From positions 1-64,000 of the forward strand of contig CAJPTC010000004.1 of the NCBI GenBank assembly GCA_905373475.1: a DNA stretch of 64,000 nt. Direction: 5' to 3'. The first letter of the stretch is position 1, and each line of letters begins with the position of its first letter. The DNA comes from Bacteroidia bacterium. GTDB lineage: Bacteria > Bacteroidota > Bacteroidia > Bacteroidales > CAJPTX01. Below, piece by piece: positions 24,238 to 34,039 of the stretch. The notes under the pieces are model-generated. The model searched no databases and was not told where the DNA came from. It saw nothing but the letters and a program-made list of their open reading frames with translations. The position numbers and the translations under genes were made by a program.

Positions 24238-26088
24238 TTAGATCTCGTTATCCTCTATACGAAGATTGTCGATTATGAAGTCCTGACGAAAAGAGGTATT
24301 CTTCCCCATAAAAAACTCGAGCAGCTCATTAACCGAATCTTCACGCGACAAACGAACTTGGTCTAGGCGAATGTCCTCCCCCAAAAATCCCTTAAATTCG
24401 TCAGGCGAGATCTCTCCTAATCCCTTAAAGCGCGTGATTTCTGGTTTGTCGCCAATCTTTTTCACGGCAGCATCGCGTTCGCTAATACTATAGCAGTAGT
24501 GCGTAACCTTTTTGTTCCTAACTCGGAACAACGGAGTCTGAAATATGTATAAATGTCCCTGACGAATCAAGTCTGGGAAAAACTGCAAGAAGAAGGTTAC
24601 CAAAAGGAGACGTATGTGCATACCGTCGTCGTCGGCATCGGTAGCAATAATCACCTTTTTGTAACGCAAGTTGTCCATGCCATCCTCAATATCCAAAGCA
24701 GCTTGCAGCAGGTTAAACTCATCATTTTGATAGACAATTTTCTTATCTAGCCCAAACGTATTCTTGGGTTTACCACGAAGCGAGAAGACGGCTTGCACAT
24801 TCGGGTCGCGCGACTTCGTAATAGAGCCACTCGCCGAATCCCCCTCAGTAATAAAAATCATAGTCTCGCCTGCGCGCTCATGATTAGAGTTGTAATGGAT
24901 ACGGCAGTCCCGCAACTTTGGGTTGTTCAGCCCTGTTTTCTTCGCACGCTCCTTGGCAAGTTTGCGAATACCCGCCATAGACTTGCGGTCTCGCTCGCTA
25001 TCCTGAATTTTATGCAACAACGTCTCGGCAACTAGCGGATTTTTGTGCAAATAGTTGTCTAGCTCCTCCTTAACAAAATCGCCTATATATTGCCGTATTG
25101 TAGGGCCACCCTCGGCCATATCTTTACTACCTAGCTTCGTTTTCGTCTGCGATTCGAAAACAGGATCTTGGACTCTAATACTGAGAGCTCCCACAACAGA
25201 CATCCGAATATCTTCAGCCTCAAAATCTTTGTGATAGAAATCCTTTACTGTTCGTACCAAGGCTTCTCGGAAAGCGGAGAGATGCGTCCCGCCCTGCGAA
25301 GTATGCTGACCATTTACAAACGTGTAGTAGTCCTCTCCGTAGGCATCGCGGTGTGTGAAAGCTATTTCAATATCTTTCCCAATGAGGTGTACTGGCTCAT
25401 AGAGAGGGTCACGCACCATATTCTCGGCCAACAAATCGAGCAAGCCCCCTTTAGAACGATACTCCTCTCCGTTAAGACTGATAGTCAGCCCCGTATTCAG
25501 ATAGGTATAGTTGCGCAGCATAGACTGCACAATAGAGAGGTCGTAATGAAAATTTTTGAAAAGCTTCTCGTCAGGATGAAAGAGGGTATAGGTGCCTGCT
25601 TTTTCATTGGGAGCATCAAACTCTTCAAAATTGATGAGTGCGCCACAAGAAAAGGTAGCACGAGCCCCTTTTTTATCGCGAAAACTAGCGATCTGATAGT
25701 TGGAGGATAGCGCATTGACCGCTTTTATCCCAACACCATTCAACCCTAAGGATTTTGTAAACACCCCTGCTTCATACTTAGCCCCTGTATTCATCTTAGA
25801 AGCAACATCTACCAAGCTTCCGAGCGGGATGCCTCGCCCATAATCTCTCACACTCACCTCGCCAAGCTCAGTATTTACCTGTACATCTATACGAGTACCA
25901 AAGCCCATCATGTGCTCATCGAGCGAATTATCAAAGACCTCTTTCAGAAGCACATAGATCCCGTCGTCTGGTTGCGATCCGTCACCCAGTTTCCCGATGT
26001 ACATACCAGGGCGATGACGAATATGTTCGTTCCATTCGAGAGTCTGGATGGTATCTTCTGTATAATTAAGCACTTGTTGGTCAGACAT
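24238..26088 (-). CDS. parE: DNA topoisomerase IV subunit B
   Basis: 616 aa, shorter than GyrB and of the Bacteroidetes ParE type. ATPase/TOPRIM subunit that with ParC decatenates chromosomes. GHKL motifs: KEVFDNSLDEHMMGFG, DYGRGIP and GLNGVGIKAVNAL. TOPRIM: FITEGDSASGSI and IIATDADDDGMHI. Ends with ITRFKGLGEISPDEFKGF. Lies in the run lgt-DUF4837-parE-mnmD with short gaps. parC is not in the window. Confidence 0.95.
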   Translation of the reverse strand: MSDQQVLNYTEDTIQTLEWNEHIRHRPGMYIGKLGDGSQPDDGIYVLLKEVFDNSLDEHMMGFGTRIDVQVNTELGEVSVRDYGRGIPLGSLVDVASKMNTGAKYEAGVFTKSLGLNGVGIKAVNALSSNYQIASFRDKKGARATFSCGALINFEEFDAPNEKAGTYTLFHPDEKLFKNFHYDLSIVQSMLRNYTYLNTGLTISLNGEEYRSKGGLLDLLAENMVRDPLYEPVHLIGKDIEIAFTHRDAYGEDYYTFVNGQHTSQGGTHLSAFREALVRTVKDFYHKDFEAEDIRMSVVGALSIRVQDPVFESQTKTKLGSKDMAEGGPTIRQYIGDFVKEELDNYLHKNPLVAETLLHKIQDSERDRKSMAGIRKLAKERAKKTGLNNPKLRDCRIHYNSNHERAGETMIFITEGDSASGSITKSRDPNVQAVFSLRGKPKNTFGLDKKIVYQNDEFNLLQAALDIEDGMDNLRYKKVIIATDADDDGMHIRLLLVTFFLQFFPDLIRQGHLYIFQTPLFRVRNKKVTHYCYSISERDAAVKKIGDKPEITRFKGLGEISPDEFKGFLGEDIRLDQVRLSREDSVNELLEFFMGKNTSFRQDFIIDNLRIEDNEI

Positions 26089-26121
26089 AAAAACGATAAA
26101 TTGGAAAACGAAAAGAGAATA

Positions 26122-27114
26122 CTAACGTGCACGGAATTGCGATTGGAGAAGAGCCTCTAGAGCTCGCACATAGTCACGTTTTTTGAAACGGGGTGCATAG
26201 ATATAGCCGTCAGTTACCACGACGGAGTCACGATTAGGCGTTAGATGCGAATAACTTACATACGCCCCGCCCATTGCATGCCCTTCTACCTCCCAAAAAC
26301 CTCGTACAAAACAAACCGTGTCCTGTTCTTTTTTTAAGATTGAGAATTCGGACGGCACTACCGTACTCACCTTCATATAAGTGCCCGCATTCGGACCAGG
26401 TACATATTCTTTAGTTACAGCATTGCGATGCGCAATCACCGAATCTGGCAGCCAAGGCATAGAGCCCAAACGTTTGTACTTGTATATCAGCAAACCTTGG
26501 CTTATATCTGGCGTTTCGATGGAATACCAGCGAAAATTGTTCGCAGCACGACGCAACGAATAGCCTTGCGGTACTGTCAGATTTACACCGAACAGGCTCT
26601 GTATCGAATCGGTTATCGTCCTATCACATAGCGCCGCATTCACCGTTTGCGTACGGTCGCGTTCAAATTCTTCAAAAAGGGATAAAATGAGCTCTTTGTT
26701 CTGCCCTACAAACTCGGCAAGAGTTCTCTGATCAGTACCATAAAGCGAAAGAATACGCTGTTCTTTAGCCCACTTATCTTTTTCCAAATGCAAACTCGGA
26801 GTAATAGAATCTGCATTGAAATGAATCATCAGAATATTGCGGAAGGGCTTTAAGACATTTCCAAAAGCCTTCGCAGTTACATAGATAGTTGTAAAACGAG
26901 GCTCAGACTGCGGGATGTAAGGGTATTCTTGGCGCAGTATAGTGTCCAACGAATCGCGCAGCGCCGTACGCTGTATATCAAGCGGCGAGATGATCAGAAT
27001 CTCGCCCTGTTTCCCCGTAATCTTGCTAATAACCGAATTCGTGCCTCCATCACATGCCACAAGCATCGCAGCCAACGCAATGAGCAGAACTCCCTTGTAA
27101 AAACAACGCAGCAT
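26122..27114 (-). CDS. DUF4837-family lipoprotein
   Basis: 330 aa. Signal peptide with lipobox LVAC (Cys21), so membrane-anchored. The rest fits the DUF4837 family of Bacteroidetes lipoproteins of unknown function (GKQGEILIISP near the start, FVRGFWEVEGHAMGGAYVSY near the end). It lies 7 nt after lgt, whose product attaches the lipid to such proteins. Confidence 0.85.
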   Translation of the reverse strand: MLRCFYKGVLLIALAAMLVACDGGTNSVISKITGKQGEILIISPLDIQRTALRDSLDTILRQEYPYIPQSEPRFTTIYVTAKAFGNVLKPFRNILMIHFNADSITPSLHLEKDKWAKEQRILSLYGTDQRTLAEFVGQNKELILSLFEEFERDRTQTVNAALCDRTITDSIQSLFGVNLTVPQGYSLRRAANNFRWYSIETPDISQGLLIYKYKRLGSMPWLPDSVIAHRNAVTKEYVPGPNAGTYMKVSTVVPSEFSILKKEQDTVCFVRGFWEVEGHAMGGAYVSYSHLTPNRDSVVVTDGYIYAPRFKKRDYVRALEALLQSQFRAR

Positions 27115-27121
27115 CCTATTT

Positions 27122-27964
27122 CTATTTTTTCTTTCTTATCTCTTTCGGAAGTACAATTGCCAGTTTTCCGACTGCGCCGCGCTTAAGCTCGCGAATCAGA
27201 AGAATTATCCCATAAATCAAGAAGGGAATACTCAGTATTTGCCCCATGTTCAGTGGCATACCAATCTCGTATGCACTCTGCGGCTCTTTAACGAATTCAA
27301 GCATAAAGCGCGCTGTAAACATCAGCACTAAGAATACGGAAAAAAGTAAACCTCGGTACTCTCGTACAATGGGACGCCTATAGTAAAGAAACAGCAGCAA
27401 GAAAAAGACAAGCAAGTAGCACGATGCTTCATAAATCTGTGTAGGGTGATGTGGCACTGTTTCGCCCACGCGCGTGAAAATAAAACCCCAAGGTCTAGAA
27501 GTCTCTATGCCATAGATTTCGCTATTCATCAGATTCCCTAGTCGGATTAGGGTAGCAATAAGAGCAATAGGGATAGAGATACGATCCATAATCCAAAGCA
27601 TCGGGACGCGCAACTGTCGTGCAAGTATCCAAAGGGCAATTAGTACCCCCACGCCTCCGCCATGGCTAGCCAAACCGCCTTCCCAAAAATAGAACAGTTC
27701 TATCGGGTGCTCTAGTAAGTAATACTTTGGGTCGTATATCAGACAATGCCCCAAACGCGCTCCGATGAGAACTCCAATGGCAGCGTACAAAGCCACCTTA
27801 TCGGCTATTGAAGAGGAGAATTTTTCATTGCGAGCAAAGCGATGCAAAAGGTAATAGCCAATGAGCAACCCCATAGACCAGAACAAACCATAGTAACGAA
27901 TACTGAGCTTCCCAAAATGCAGAATTTCAGGCGAAACATCCCATGTAACAAAACCTAGTTCCAT
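27122..27964 (-). CDS. lgt: Prolipoprotein diacylglyceryl transferase
   Basis: 280 aa from the ATG at 27962-27964 (MELGFVTWDVSP), which fits the family N-terminus; an ATG ten codons earlier (27994) is also possible. Multi-span inner-membrane enzyme that transfers diacylglycerol to the lipobox Cys. Conserved features: GARLGHCLIYDP, WEGGLASHGGGVG and the signature-like RLGNLMNSEIYG, then HPTQIYEA. Promoter at 28013-28044. Followed by a lipoprotein gene. Confidence 0.95.
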   Translation of the reverse strand: MELGFVTWDVSPEILHFGKLSIRYYGLFWSMGLLIGYYLLHRFARNEKFSSSIADKVALYAAIGVLIGARLGHCLIYDPKYYLLEHPIELFYFWEGGLASHGGGVGVLIALWILARQLRVPMLWIMDRISIPIALIATLIRLGNLMNSEIYGIETSRPWGFIFTRVGETVPHHPTQIYEASCYLLVFFLLLFLYYRRPIVREYRGLLFSVFLVLMFTARFMLEFVKEPQSAYEIGMPLNMGQILSIPFLIYGIILLIRELKRGAVGKLAIVLPKEIRKKK

Positions 27965-28012
27965 AAATGCATAACGATTTATCGTCGCCTTCATGCAACG
28001 AAGCGACTAGTG

Positions 28013-28044
28013 CAAAAGTAACAAAGAAAGCGCGTTTGTGGCAA
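28013..28044 (-). promoter_or_regulatory. Promoter of the lgt operon
   Basis: Minus-strand TTG at 28042-28044, 21 nt, then TACTTTTG at 28013-28020. Fits the Bacteroidetes consensus. The interval to the next gene (28045-28272) shows nothing else convincing. Confidence 0.55.
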
Positions 28045-28272
28045 CTCTACCCTACAATTCCCAAAAATCGCTACATAACACGAAACGAGAAGGGATACTC
28101 TAATGTAATAGAGATGTGGGTGTTGCAAAATGGAAACCCGAACACTCCCTGCGTAGGTGTGTTCAGAACGTGTAAAATGCTTTATATACACGCCTTGTGC
28201 TGCTAAACGCCGTCAGCGCGAGAATAACAAAACAGGGAAAAAGTTGAAAGAAAAAAGAGCGGTACGTTTTTA

Positions 28273-28761
28273 TTAGCGCTTATTTCCGCCCATTCCGCGT
28301 GTTATAAACCAATAGCGAGACCATGAAGGCCGCTTTGCCACTTCGTAGAGGAAGAAGCCACGAAACGCATTAGCCCACGTAGCCGCTACGCGCTGCTTCA
28401 TCATCAACATGCCCACATAATCGTATTCACGCTTGCTGTAGGCGGCGATCAGCAAGGCTATAGGAGGCGCTATGAAAAGAAGTAAGAAGAACCATTTGCG
28501 AAATCCGCAAGCTCGTACCATGCACATATGCCACCAGAAAATAGGGATTAAACCTATAGGCACCGAAATTAGTAGCAGCAGACACCACGCATATCGTTTC
28601 TTGATATTTAAGGTGTGCAACATGAGTACCCAATTCACGACAGGTATCAGTGCCCACCAACCAGGTTTACCAGATTTAACGAAACAGCCCCACAAACCAA
28701 CAAAATAGAGCCCCCAAAAGAGGATAGCCACCACACACTGCGCGAAAAGTTCACTAGTCAT
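28273..28761 (-). CDS. DUF5684-like inner-membrane protein
   Basis: 162 aa. Four membrane segments, with the KPGWWALIPVVNWVLML motif typical of DUF5684-type membrane proteins, which in Bacteroidetes can also occur as N-terminal extensions of signal peptidase. Ends in a basic, aromatic-rich tail. Function unknown. Last gene of the long operon, 28 nt after the 7TM-HD gene. Confidence 0.75.
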   Translation of the reverse strand: MTSELFAQCVVAILFWGLYFVGLWGCFVKSGKPGWWALIPVVNWVLMLHTLNIKKRYAWCLLLLISVPIGLIPIFWWHMCMVRACGFRKWFFLLLFIAPPIALLIAAYSKREYDYVGMLMMKQRVAATWANAFRGFFLYEVAKRPSWSRYWFITRGMGGNKR

Positions 28762-28789
28762 TTGCTTAAAGTTTTTCGATAGGTCTAAG

Positions 28790-30940
28790 TTAGTTACTTT
28801 TCTTATTCTCCTTGACTTCGTCGGGATACTCGATCCGCGAATGATAGAAGTTCTTCAACTTCGCAATAAAGACACGCTTTGCTGTGGCAATATCTCTGAG
28901 CGTTAGATCAGAGTCGTCAAATTGCTGCGCGTTCTGTTGATGCTCTACAATCTTATTAACCAATGCCGTAAGCGTATCTTCTGTAATTACTTTGAGCGTT
29001 CGCGATGCAGCTTCTATACTGTCGGCCATCATCAGCAGCGCTGTTTCACGACTAAAAGGTCGTGGCCCTGGGTAGGTAAAACGCGCCTCTATGCTCGCAT
29101 CCGCATCGGGGTGATTATTACGATAAGTTCTATAAAAATATTCGGTACGTGTTGTGCCGTGGTGCGTTCGGATAAAATCAATAATTTGCTTAGGCAAACG
29201 GTACTTGTGCGCTAGGAAAACACCATCTGTTACATGCTTTATTATCACCTCGGCGCTTTGTAGTTCGGTGAGTTTCGCATGCGGAGTCATGCCCTCTGTC
29301 TGATTCTCTACAAAGTATTCGGGATTGAGCATTTTACCTATATCATGATACAGCGCACCCGTACGAATTAAGAGGGAATTAGCCCCAGTCGCAAGCGCCG
29401 CAGCCTCTGCAAGGTTAGCTACTTGCATGGCATGTTGAAAAGTACCTGGCGCTCTGCTCGATAGCTCACGCAGGAGGGGCTGATTAGTATCGCAAAGTTC
29501 GAGTAATGTTACGTTGCTCACAAAACCGAAAGTCCGTTCTAAGGGATAAGAAAACTGATAGCTTGCCAATGTTAGAAGTGCATTGCCTGCAAAGAGAAAG
29601 AGAACCTGTAGGTTAGAGACTGTGAACATCTCGTCCTGCAGGAAGGTAATTACACCATATAAAGTAACGTAGGAGAGGAGTACCAACAAGACTTGGTGGA
29701 AAAGATGTCCGCGTCGTGTCATATTTTTAATCCCCAACACAGAGACAATGCCTGCTACCCCATGCAACATAGTGAACGTGTAGCTATCGGGTGCAAAGAA
29801 AGCAAGCGTAACCACGACCGAGAGATGCGTTACCAAAGAGAGACGCGCATCATAGAAGGTACGTACCAAGAACGGTACTAAGATAAGAGGTACAAGATAC
29901 AAGAAGCGCGGTGCAAAACGTACTACCAAAAAGCCTACGCCCAACATTAGCGTACATAAGAGCAAGAGAAAAAGTGTCTCACGCTGACGCAGTAACACCT
30001 GTGGATAGCTCTCATAAAGGAAAAAATAGAGAACACTAAATGCGGCAAGCAGTAATAACAAATAGCCTAATTCGGAGGCAAAGAGACTCAGTCCATGACG
30101 CTGACGTCCCTCCATTTCTTGGCGTAGCGAATCTATCTTCTGAAAGACCTCGTCGGTTATCAGATCTCCTGTGCTTGCAATTCGTTCCCCCCGTTTTACG
30201 ACTCCTTGGTATTTAGCCAGATTGCTCAACGCCTCCTCTTTCAACTGGACAGTGAGCAGCGAATCGAACAAAAGATTCGGTTCTAAAATCTTAGAGAAAT
30301 TGAAGGAGGAAAGAAATAATTGTTCCTCTTCCGAATTGTTCAACTTATCAACCTCTTGAGAGAGGTAAGCTGCAGCCGTGCGGGGTGAATATACGTCGGT
30401 AAGCGACGTCTCGTAAGCAATGCGACTTCGTAATATGGAGAATTCTCCCGTTTGCGTAGAGCGTAAGACGTCCTTTGTATCAATAATACCGACGCGATAA
30501 AGGTAATGTACAAGCTCTGTGAGGCGAAGCGTAAAATTTCCGCGAAAAAGAACAGAGAGCGAATCATAAATTCCTCTAGTGCGCTGGTTATTAAGGGCTA
30601 ACAACGAATCATTGTAAGTTGCATAACGGGATTTTATCTGCCCTAATAACTCCTCGAGAACATGCGCTGCCACCGTCGTATCTTCAACGAAGATGGGGCG
30701 TAGTTTTTGCTCAATATTCCTATACTCGCGACGCAACTCTTGCGCTGGTTTACGCAGTGGGAAGTCGTAAGGAGCAATTAGCGGGGCATAGGTCCAAACC
30801 TTGCCCCGCTGATATTCATAGAAAAAGCGTTGTTCTCTTGGCACTAAAGCATATAGAATGCCACAGGCACAAAGAAAATACAATACGATACGCACACGCT
30901 GCCAACGCGACGTAGAGGTAGAGACCTCAGAGGTATCCAT
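28790..30940 (-). CDS. 7TM-HD (PgpH-like) cyclic-di-AMP phosphodiesterase family protein
   Basis: 716 aa. One N-terminal membrane segment, a large extracytoplasmic region (about 45-280), then seven membrane helices (about 285-480), then a cytoplasmic HD domain with ALYHDIGKM, and HVTDG...IIDFIRTHHGTT later. This is the layout of PgpH, which hydrolyses c-di-AMP in Firmicutes; the activity is assumed by family here. In the tight operon LytM-CapA-MerR-Nif3-zinc ribbon-HD, two nt after the zinc-ribbon gene. Confidence 0.9.
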   Translation of the reverse strand: MDTSEVSTSTSRWQRVRIVLYFLCACGILYALVPREQRFFYEYQRGKVWTYAPLIAPYDFPLRKPAQELRREYRNIEQKLRPIFVEDTTVAAHVLEELLGQIKSRYATYNDSLLALNNQRTRGIYDSLSVLFRGNFTLRLTELVHYLYRVGIIDTKDVLRSTQTGEFSILRSRIAYETSLTDVYSPRTAAAYLSQEVDKLNNSEEEQLFLSSFNFSKILEPNLLFDSLLTVQLKEEALSNLAKYQGVVKRGERIASTGDLITDEVFQKIDSLRQEMEGRQRHGLSLFASELGYLLLLLAAFSVLYFFLYESYPQVLLRQRETLFLLLLCTLMLGVGFLVVRFAPRFLYLVPLILVPFLVRTFYDARLSLVTHLSVVVTLAFFAPDSYTFTMLHGVAGIVSVLGIKNMTRRGHLFHQVLLVLLSYVTLYGVITFLQDEMFTVSNLQVLFLFAGNALLTLASYQFSYPLERTFGFVSNVTLLELCDTNQPLLRELSSRAPGTFQHAMQVANLAEAAALATGANSLLIRTGALYHDIGKMLNPEYFVENQTEGMTPHAKLTELQSAEVIIKHVTDGVFLAHKYRLPKQIIDFIRTHHGTTRTEYFYRTYRNNHPDADASIEARFTYPGPRPFSRETALLMMADSIEAASRTLKVITEDTLTALVNKIVEHQQNAQQFDDSDLTLRDIATAKRVFIAKLKNFYHSRIEYPDEVKENKKSN

Positions 30941-30942
30941 CG

Positions 30943-31725
30943 CTACTTAACCGACTGCAATTCGGCTTCGTCGACTTCTGGATCGTAAATTATAATACGT
31001 CCGCAGTATTCGCACACAATGAGTTTCTTGTTGAGGCGAATATCTAGCTGCTTTTGTGGGGGAATTCTGTTCCAACAACCTCCGCATGCACCACGACGGA
31101 TTGCTACTACAGCACGCCCATCACGTGTACTCTTTCGGATACGATCATATCCTTGTTGCAGACGCAAAGGAAGTTGTGCTTTCAATTCATCTACCTTTGC
31201 TTGCAGCATCTCCATATCCTTGGCCATAGAAGCCTTCATGTCTTCAAGCTCTGCCTTCTTGGCTTCTAGCTCTACTTGCTTAGCTTCTATATTCATCTGT
31301 GTGGTCTGCAACTCATTGCTCGTTATCTCATTACGAGCCTTTGCATCCTTTATCTTTTTATTTCGGAAATCGATCTCGAGACTCAAATATTCAATTTCTT
31401 TATTGAGCGACTCGTATTCTCGGTCATTGCTAGCAGACTCCAGCTGCTCCTTGTATTTCTTTATCTTAGCCTCAAAATCTCGTATCTCATGACGCTTGGT
31501 TGTCACGCCCGCGGTACGCTCATCCATCTCAGCCTGCAACTTCTTTGCACGTGTGCGTAGCCCTTCAATCTCATCTTCGAGATCTTCGACCTCTCTCGGC
31601 AAATCGCCGAGCATTGCAACACGACGGTCTATCTCCGAATTTGCCCCTTGTAGACGATAAAGAATCTCGAGATTTTTCTCTGGCGCGGCATCAACGCGCT
31701 GTCCCTGTTCGTGCGACTCTGACAT
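30943..31725 (-). CDS. Coiled-coil protein with C-terminal C4 zinc ribbon
   Basis: 260 aa. Residues about 25-190 form long charged helical coiled coils; the C-terminus has CGGC and CEYC, a four-Cys zinc ribbon. This matches the widespread C4-type zinc-ribbon family (DUF164, CT398-like). The molecular role is poorly known. The start directly abuts the Nif3 gene stop. Confidence 0.88.
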   Translation of the reverse strand: MSESHEQGQRVDAAPEKNLEILYRLQGANSEIDRRVAMLGDLPREVEDLEDEIEGLRTRAKKLQAEMDERTAGVTTKRHEIRDFEAKIKKYKEQLESASNDREYESLNKEIEYLSLEIDFRNKKIKDAKARNEITSNELQTTQMNIEAKQVELEAKKAELEDMKASMAKDMEMLQAKVDELKAQLPLRLQQGYDRIRKSTRDGRAVVAIRRGACGGCWNRIPPQKQLDIRLNKKLIVCEYCGRIIIYDPEVDEAELQSVK

Positions 31726-32532
31726 CTAGTATTTATTGCTAACGAAATAATTAACAGGACTCTGTTCCTGTACGGAAACACCACACGCAAAGGTAGGGAA
31801 TTTTTGAGAGACAATCTGTTTCAACAAATCAATTGCGCAAAGTTCACTCTCGCGATGCCCTAAATCGATCAACAGTAGTTTACCATCGGGACGTTGGAAA
31901 TCGTGATACTTTACATCGCCTGTGAGATAGGCATCCGCGCCTAAACGAATAGCCTCATCTAGGAATTCAATACCGCTCCCACCGCAAAGTGCTACGCGTT
32001 CTATTGTTTTACCCGTTTTGGGGCTATAATGCAGGCAAGGTTGCTGAGGGAATTTTCGTGCAATGTATATGAGGAACTCCTCTTCGCTAAATCCTGTGCT
32101 TAGCGTCCCAATCAATCCTATCCCCGTTCCACCTTCTCCCGACAATGTGGGAGCTAAGACTTGCTGCGGCGTTAGCCCAATTTTTTGAGCAATGGCATAA
32201 TTCACTCCGCCACATGCAGCATCTAGGTTCGTATGAGCTGCCAAAATTCCCACATGCGCTCGTAGCGCAAGAATGATAGCCCGCGAGCGCTCGGTATCGC
32301 CGCGTAAACTTTTTAGACCGTGAAAAATCAAGGGATGGTGTGATACAATAAGGTTACAACCTCGTTCTATCGCCTCGGCAACAACCGCTTCGGTTACATC
32401 CATACAAACGAGTGTGCCACGAAGCGGCGTATCAAGCTCGCCAACAAGCAAGCCACTGTTGTCATACTCTTCTTGTAGTTTGAATGGGGCAGATTCGTCT
32501 ATTGCAGCCAGCACGTCGGAAAAAGTGACCAT
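31726..32532 (-). CDS. Nif3-like dinuclear metal-centre protein
   Basis: 268 aa, a short form of the Nif3/YbgI (DUF34) family. Metal ligands appear in ISHHPLIFHG, AAHTNLDAACGG and near the end LIDLGHRESE. Some homologues act as GTP cyclohydrolase-like or metal-handling proteins; the cellular role is unsettled. Abuts the zinc-ribbon gene, a pairing seen in several Bacteroidetes as I recall. Confidence 0.9.
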   Translation of the reverse strand: MVTFSDVLAAIDESAPFKLQEEYDNSGLLVGELDTPLRGTLVCMDVTEAVVAEAIERGCNLIVSHHPLIFHGLKSLRGDTERSRAIILALRAHVGILAAHTNLDAACGGVNYAIAQKIGLTPQQVLAPTLSGEGGTGIGLIGTLSTGFSEEEFLIYIARKFPQQPCLHYSPKTGKTIERVALCGGSGIEFLDEAIRLGADAYLTGDVKYHDFQRPDGKLLLIDLGHRESELCAIDLLKQIVSQKFPTFACGVSVQEQSPVNYFVSNKY

Positions 32533-32548
32533 AGTCTGTAGTCTCTTT

Positions 32549-32887
32549 TCAAAGAATGTTGCGTAGATCTTGCAGCAATTTCTTTACTTTCATGAGGCGT
32601 GCAATAGCCTCTATACGCTGCTGCTCCTTCTCGCCCATTACAGCAAGGCGATTTTTCGCTTGGTCTATGGCAATGCCTTCAACACGTACAAGGTGATAAA
32701 TACGCCGAAGAATCTCAATGTCCGAGGCTTTGTACTGCCTGCGTCCTCGCTGTGTTCGGCTGGGAGAGAGTTGCTTGAACTCCGTTTCCCAATAACGAAG
32801 CGTAGAGGGTTCTACGCCGAGCATTTGGCTCACCTCGCCAATGCTATAAAAAAGTTTTTTATCGTCTAGAGGTTGTGTGTGTTCCAT
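32549..32887 (-). CDS. MerR-family transcriptional regulator
   Basis: 112 aa. The winged helix-turn-helix is clear: YSIGEVSQMLGVEPSTLRYWETEF, then GRRQYKASDIEILRRIYHL. The C-terminal part is a short helix without metal-binding cysteines, so it is not a mercury-type sensor. This small type is common in Bacteroidetes. Inside the long operon, 6 nt after capA, suggesting co-expression rather than a divergent target. Confidence 0.9.
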   Translation of the reverse strand: MEHTQPLDDKKLFYSIGEVSQMLGVEPSTLRYWETEFKQLSPSRTQRGRRQYKASDIEILRRIYHLVRVEGIAIDQAKNRLAVMGEKEQQRIEAIARLMKVKKLLQDLRNIL

Positions 32888-32893
32888 GGCTCG

Positions 32894-34033
32894 TCACTCT
32901 GTTTTTACCGTTATCTGCCCGTCGTCGCTGAGGAGGATTTGCGTTTCTGGCAAATCGGTCTGTATTAGCTTTTGCATCTCTTTAATGACCCGATTCGTGG
33001 GGTCTAGGAGAGTTCCTCCAGGTGCAATCTGTTTTGTAGCAATAATGCGTCCATCTATAAAACGCCCGTCGGGCAGCAGGCGAATCTGTAACAAAGGAGC
33101 AATGCCCGAGACGCCACTCAAACTAAAATGTCCGTAAGTGCAAAAATTTCCCATACTGTAAACAATAAGGCGCTCCTTGTACAAATCTATTGCTCGAGTA
33201 ACATGCGGACCGTGCCCTAGAACGAGGTCTGCTCCAGCGTCAATAAGTATACGAGCAATCTCGTAAACATTACCACGGTTTTCACCTAAAAAGAGCTCGC
33301 GCTGTTTCGTAACGTGAGTATGCGACGCGCCTTCAGCCCCCATGTGGCAAGAGGCAATAACAATATCGTTCGTTTCTTTTAGCTTTTTTACCGTACGTCG
33401 TAACAAATCGTAATCATTCAGTGCACAAGTTCCACTGTTGGGCGCAAAGGCACAGAAGCCAATCTTTACGCCGCGCACCGTGAGTGTATCGGTGGGGTGA
33501 ACAATCAGCCCTGCATTACGGATACCAAGCGAATCTAACAGCTGCCGAGTCTTTTTACGAGCAGGTTCGCCAAAATCGCCAACATGATTATTGGCCATAC
33601 TCAACAAATCAAACCCAGCACGCTTGAGGGCAGGCGCATAACGAGTAGGCATGCGGAAAAGATAGCAGCGCGACATATCGCGACAACTCTTGGCAGGATG
33701 CCCCCCATCTAAAAAAGCACCTTCGAGATTACCAAAAGCAATATCCGCTGCCTGCAAATAGGGTGCAACAGAGGCAAGTAAAACGTCTGGATCGTCTTTT
33801 GGGGGCAACGAAGATCTGTTAGGGAAATCTGTCCCCAACATAATGTCGCCTACTGCCGCAATGGTCAATGTATCGGAGGGAGCAGATTGTGTAGTAATTG
33901 CCTCTATGGTTTGAACTGTATCCACAGAATCTGGGCTTACTCCGCTAAGCGATCTAGCAGGATTGACGCATGCCCAAAGAACACAGGGAAAGAGAATCGC
34001 GAGCAACAAAACGATAAAACGACGTTTCAACAT
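32894..34033 (-). CDS. CapA-family metallophosphatase-like lipoprotein
   Basis: 379 aa. An N-terminal signal peptide with a Trp-Ala-Cys lipobox (Cys22) points to membrane anchoring. The CapA/PgsA fold is seen in AAVGDIMLG, IAFGNLEGAF, LSMANNHVGDFG, ASCHMGAE and VLGHGPHVTRA, which hold the metal-binding Asp, Asn and His. The family is linked to poly-gamma-glutamate or other envelope polymers, but no synthase genes accompany it. Six nt downstream of a LytM peptidase gene. Confidence 0.88.
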   Translation of the reverse strand: MLKRRFIVLLLAILFPCVLWACVNPARSLSGVSPDSVDTVQTIEAITTQSAPSDTLTIAAVGDIMLGTDFPNRSSLPPKDDPDVLLASVAPYLQAADIAFGNLEGAFLDGGHPAKSCRDMSRCYLFRMPTRYAPALKRAGFDLLSMANNHVGDFGEPARKKTRQLLDSLGIRNAGLIVHPTDTLTVRGVKIGFCAFAPNSGTCALNDYDLLRRTVKKLKETNDIVIASCHMGAEGASHTHVTKQRELFLGENRGNVYEIARILIDAGADLVLGHGPHVTRAIDLYKERLIVYSMGNFCTYGHFSLSGVSGIAPLLQIRLLPDGRFIDGRIIATKQIAPGGTLLDPTNRVIKEMQKLIQTDLPETQILLSDDGQITVKTE

Positions 34034-34039
34034 ATTTTC

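Noticed and set aside
25168..25710. 180-codon plus-strand frame in parE
   Set aside because: Antisense to the well-supported topoisomerase gene; no recognisable family.
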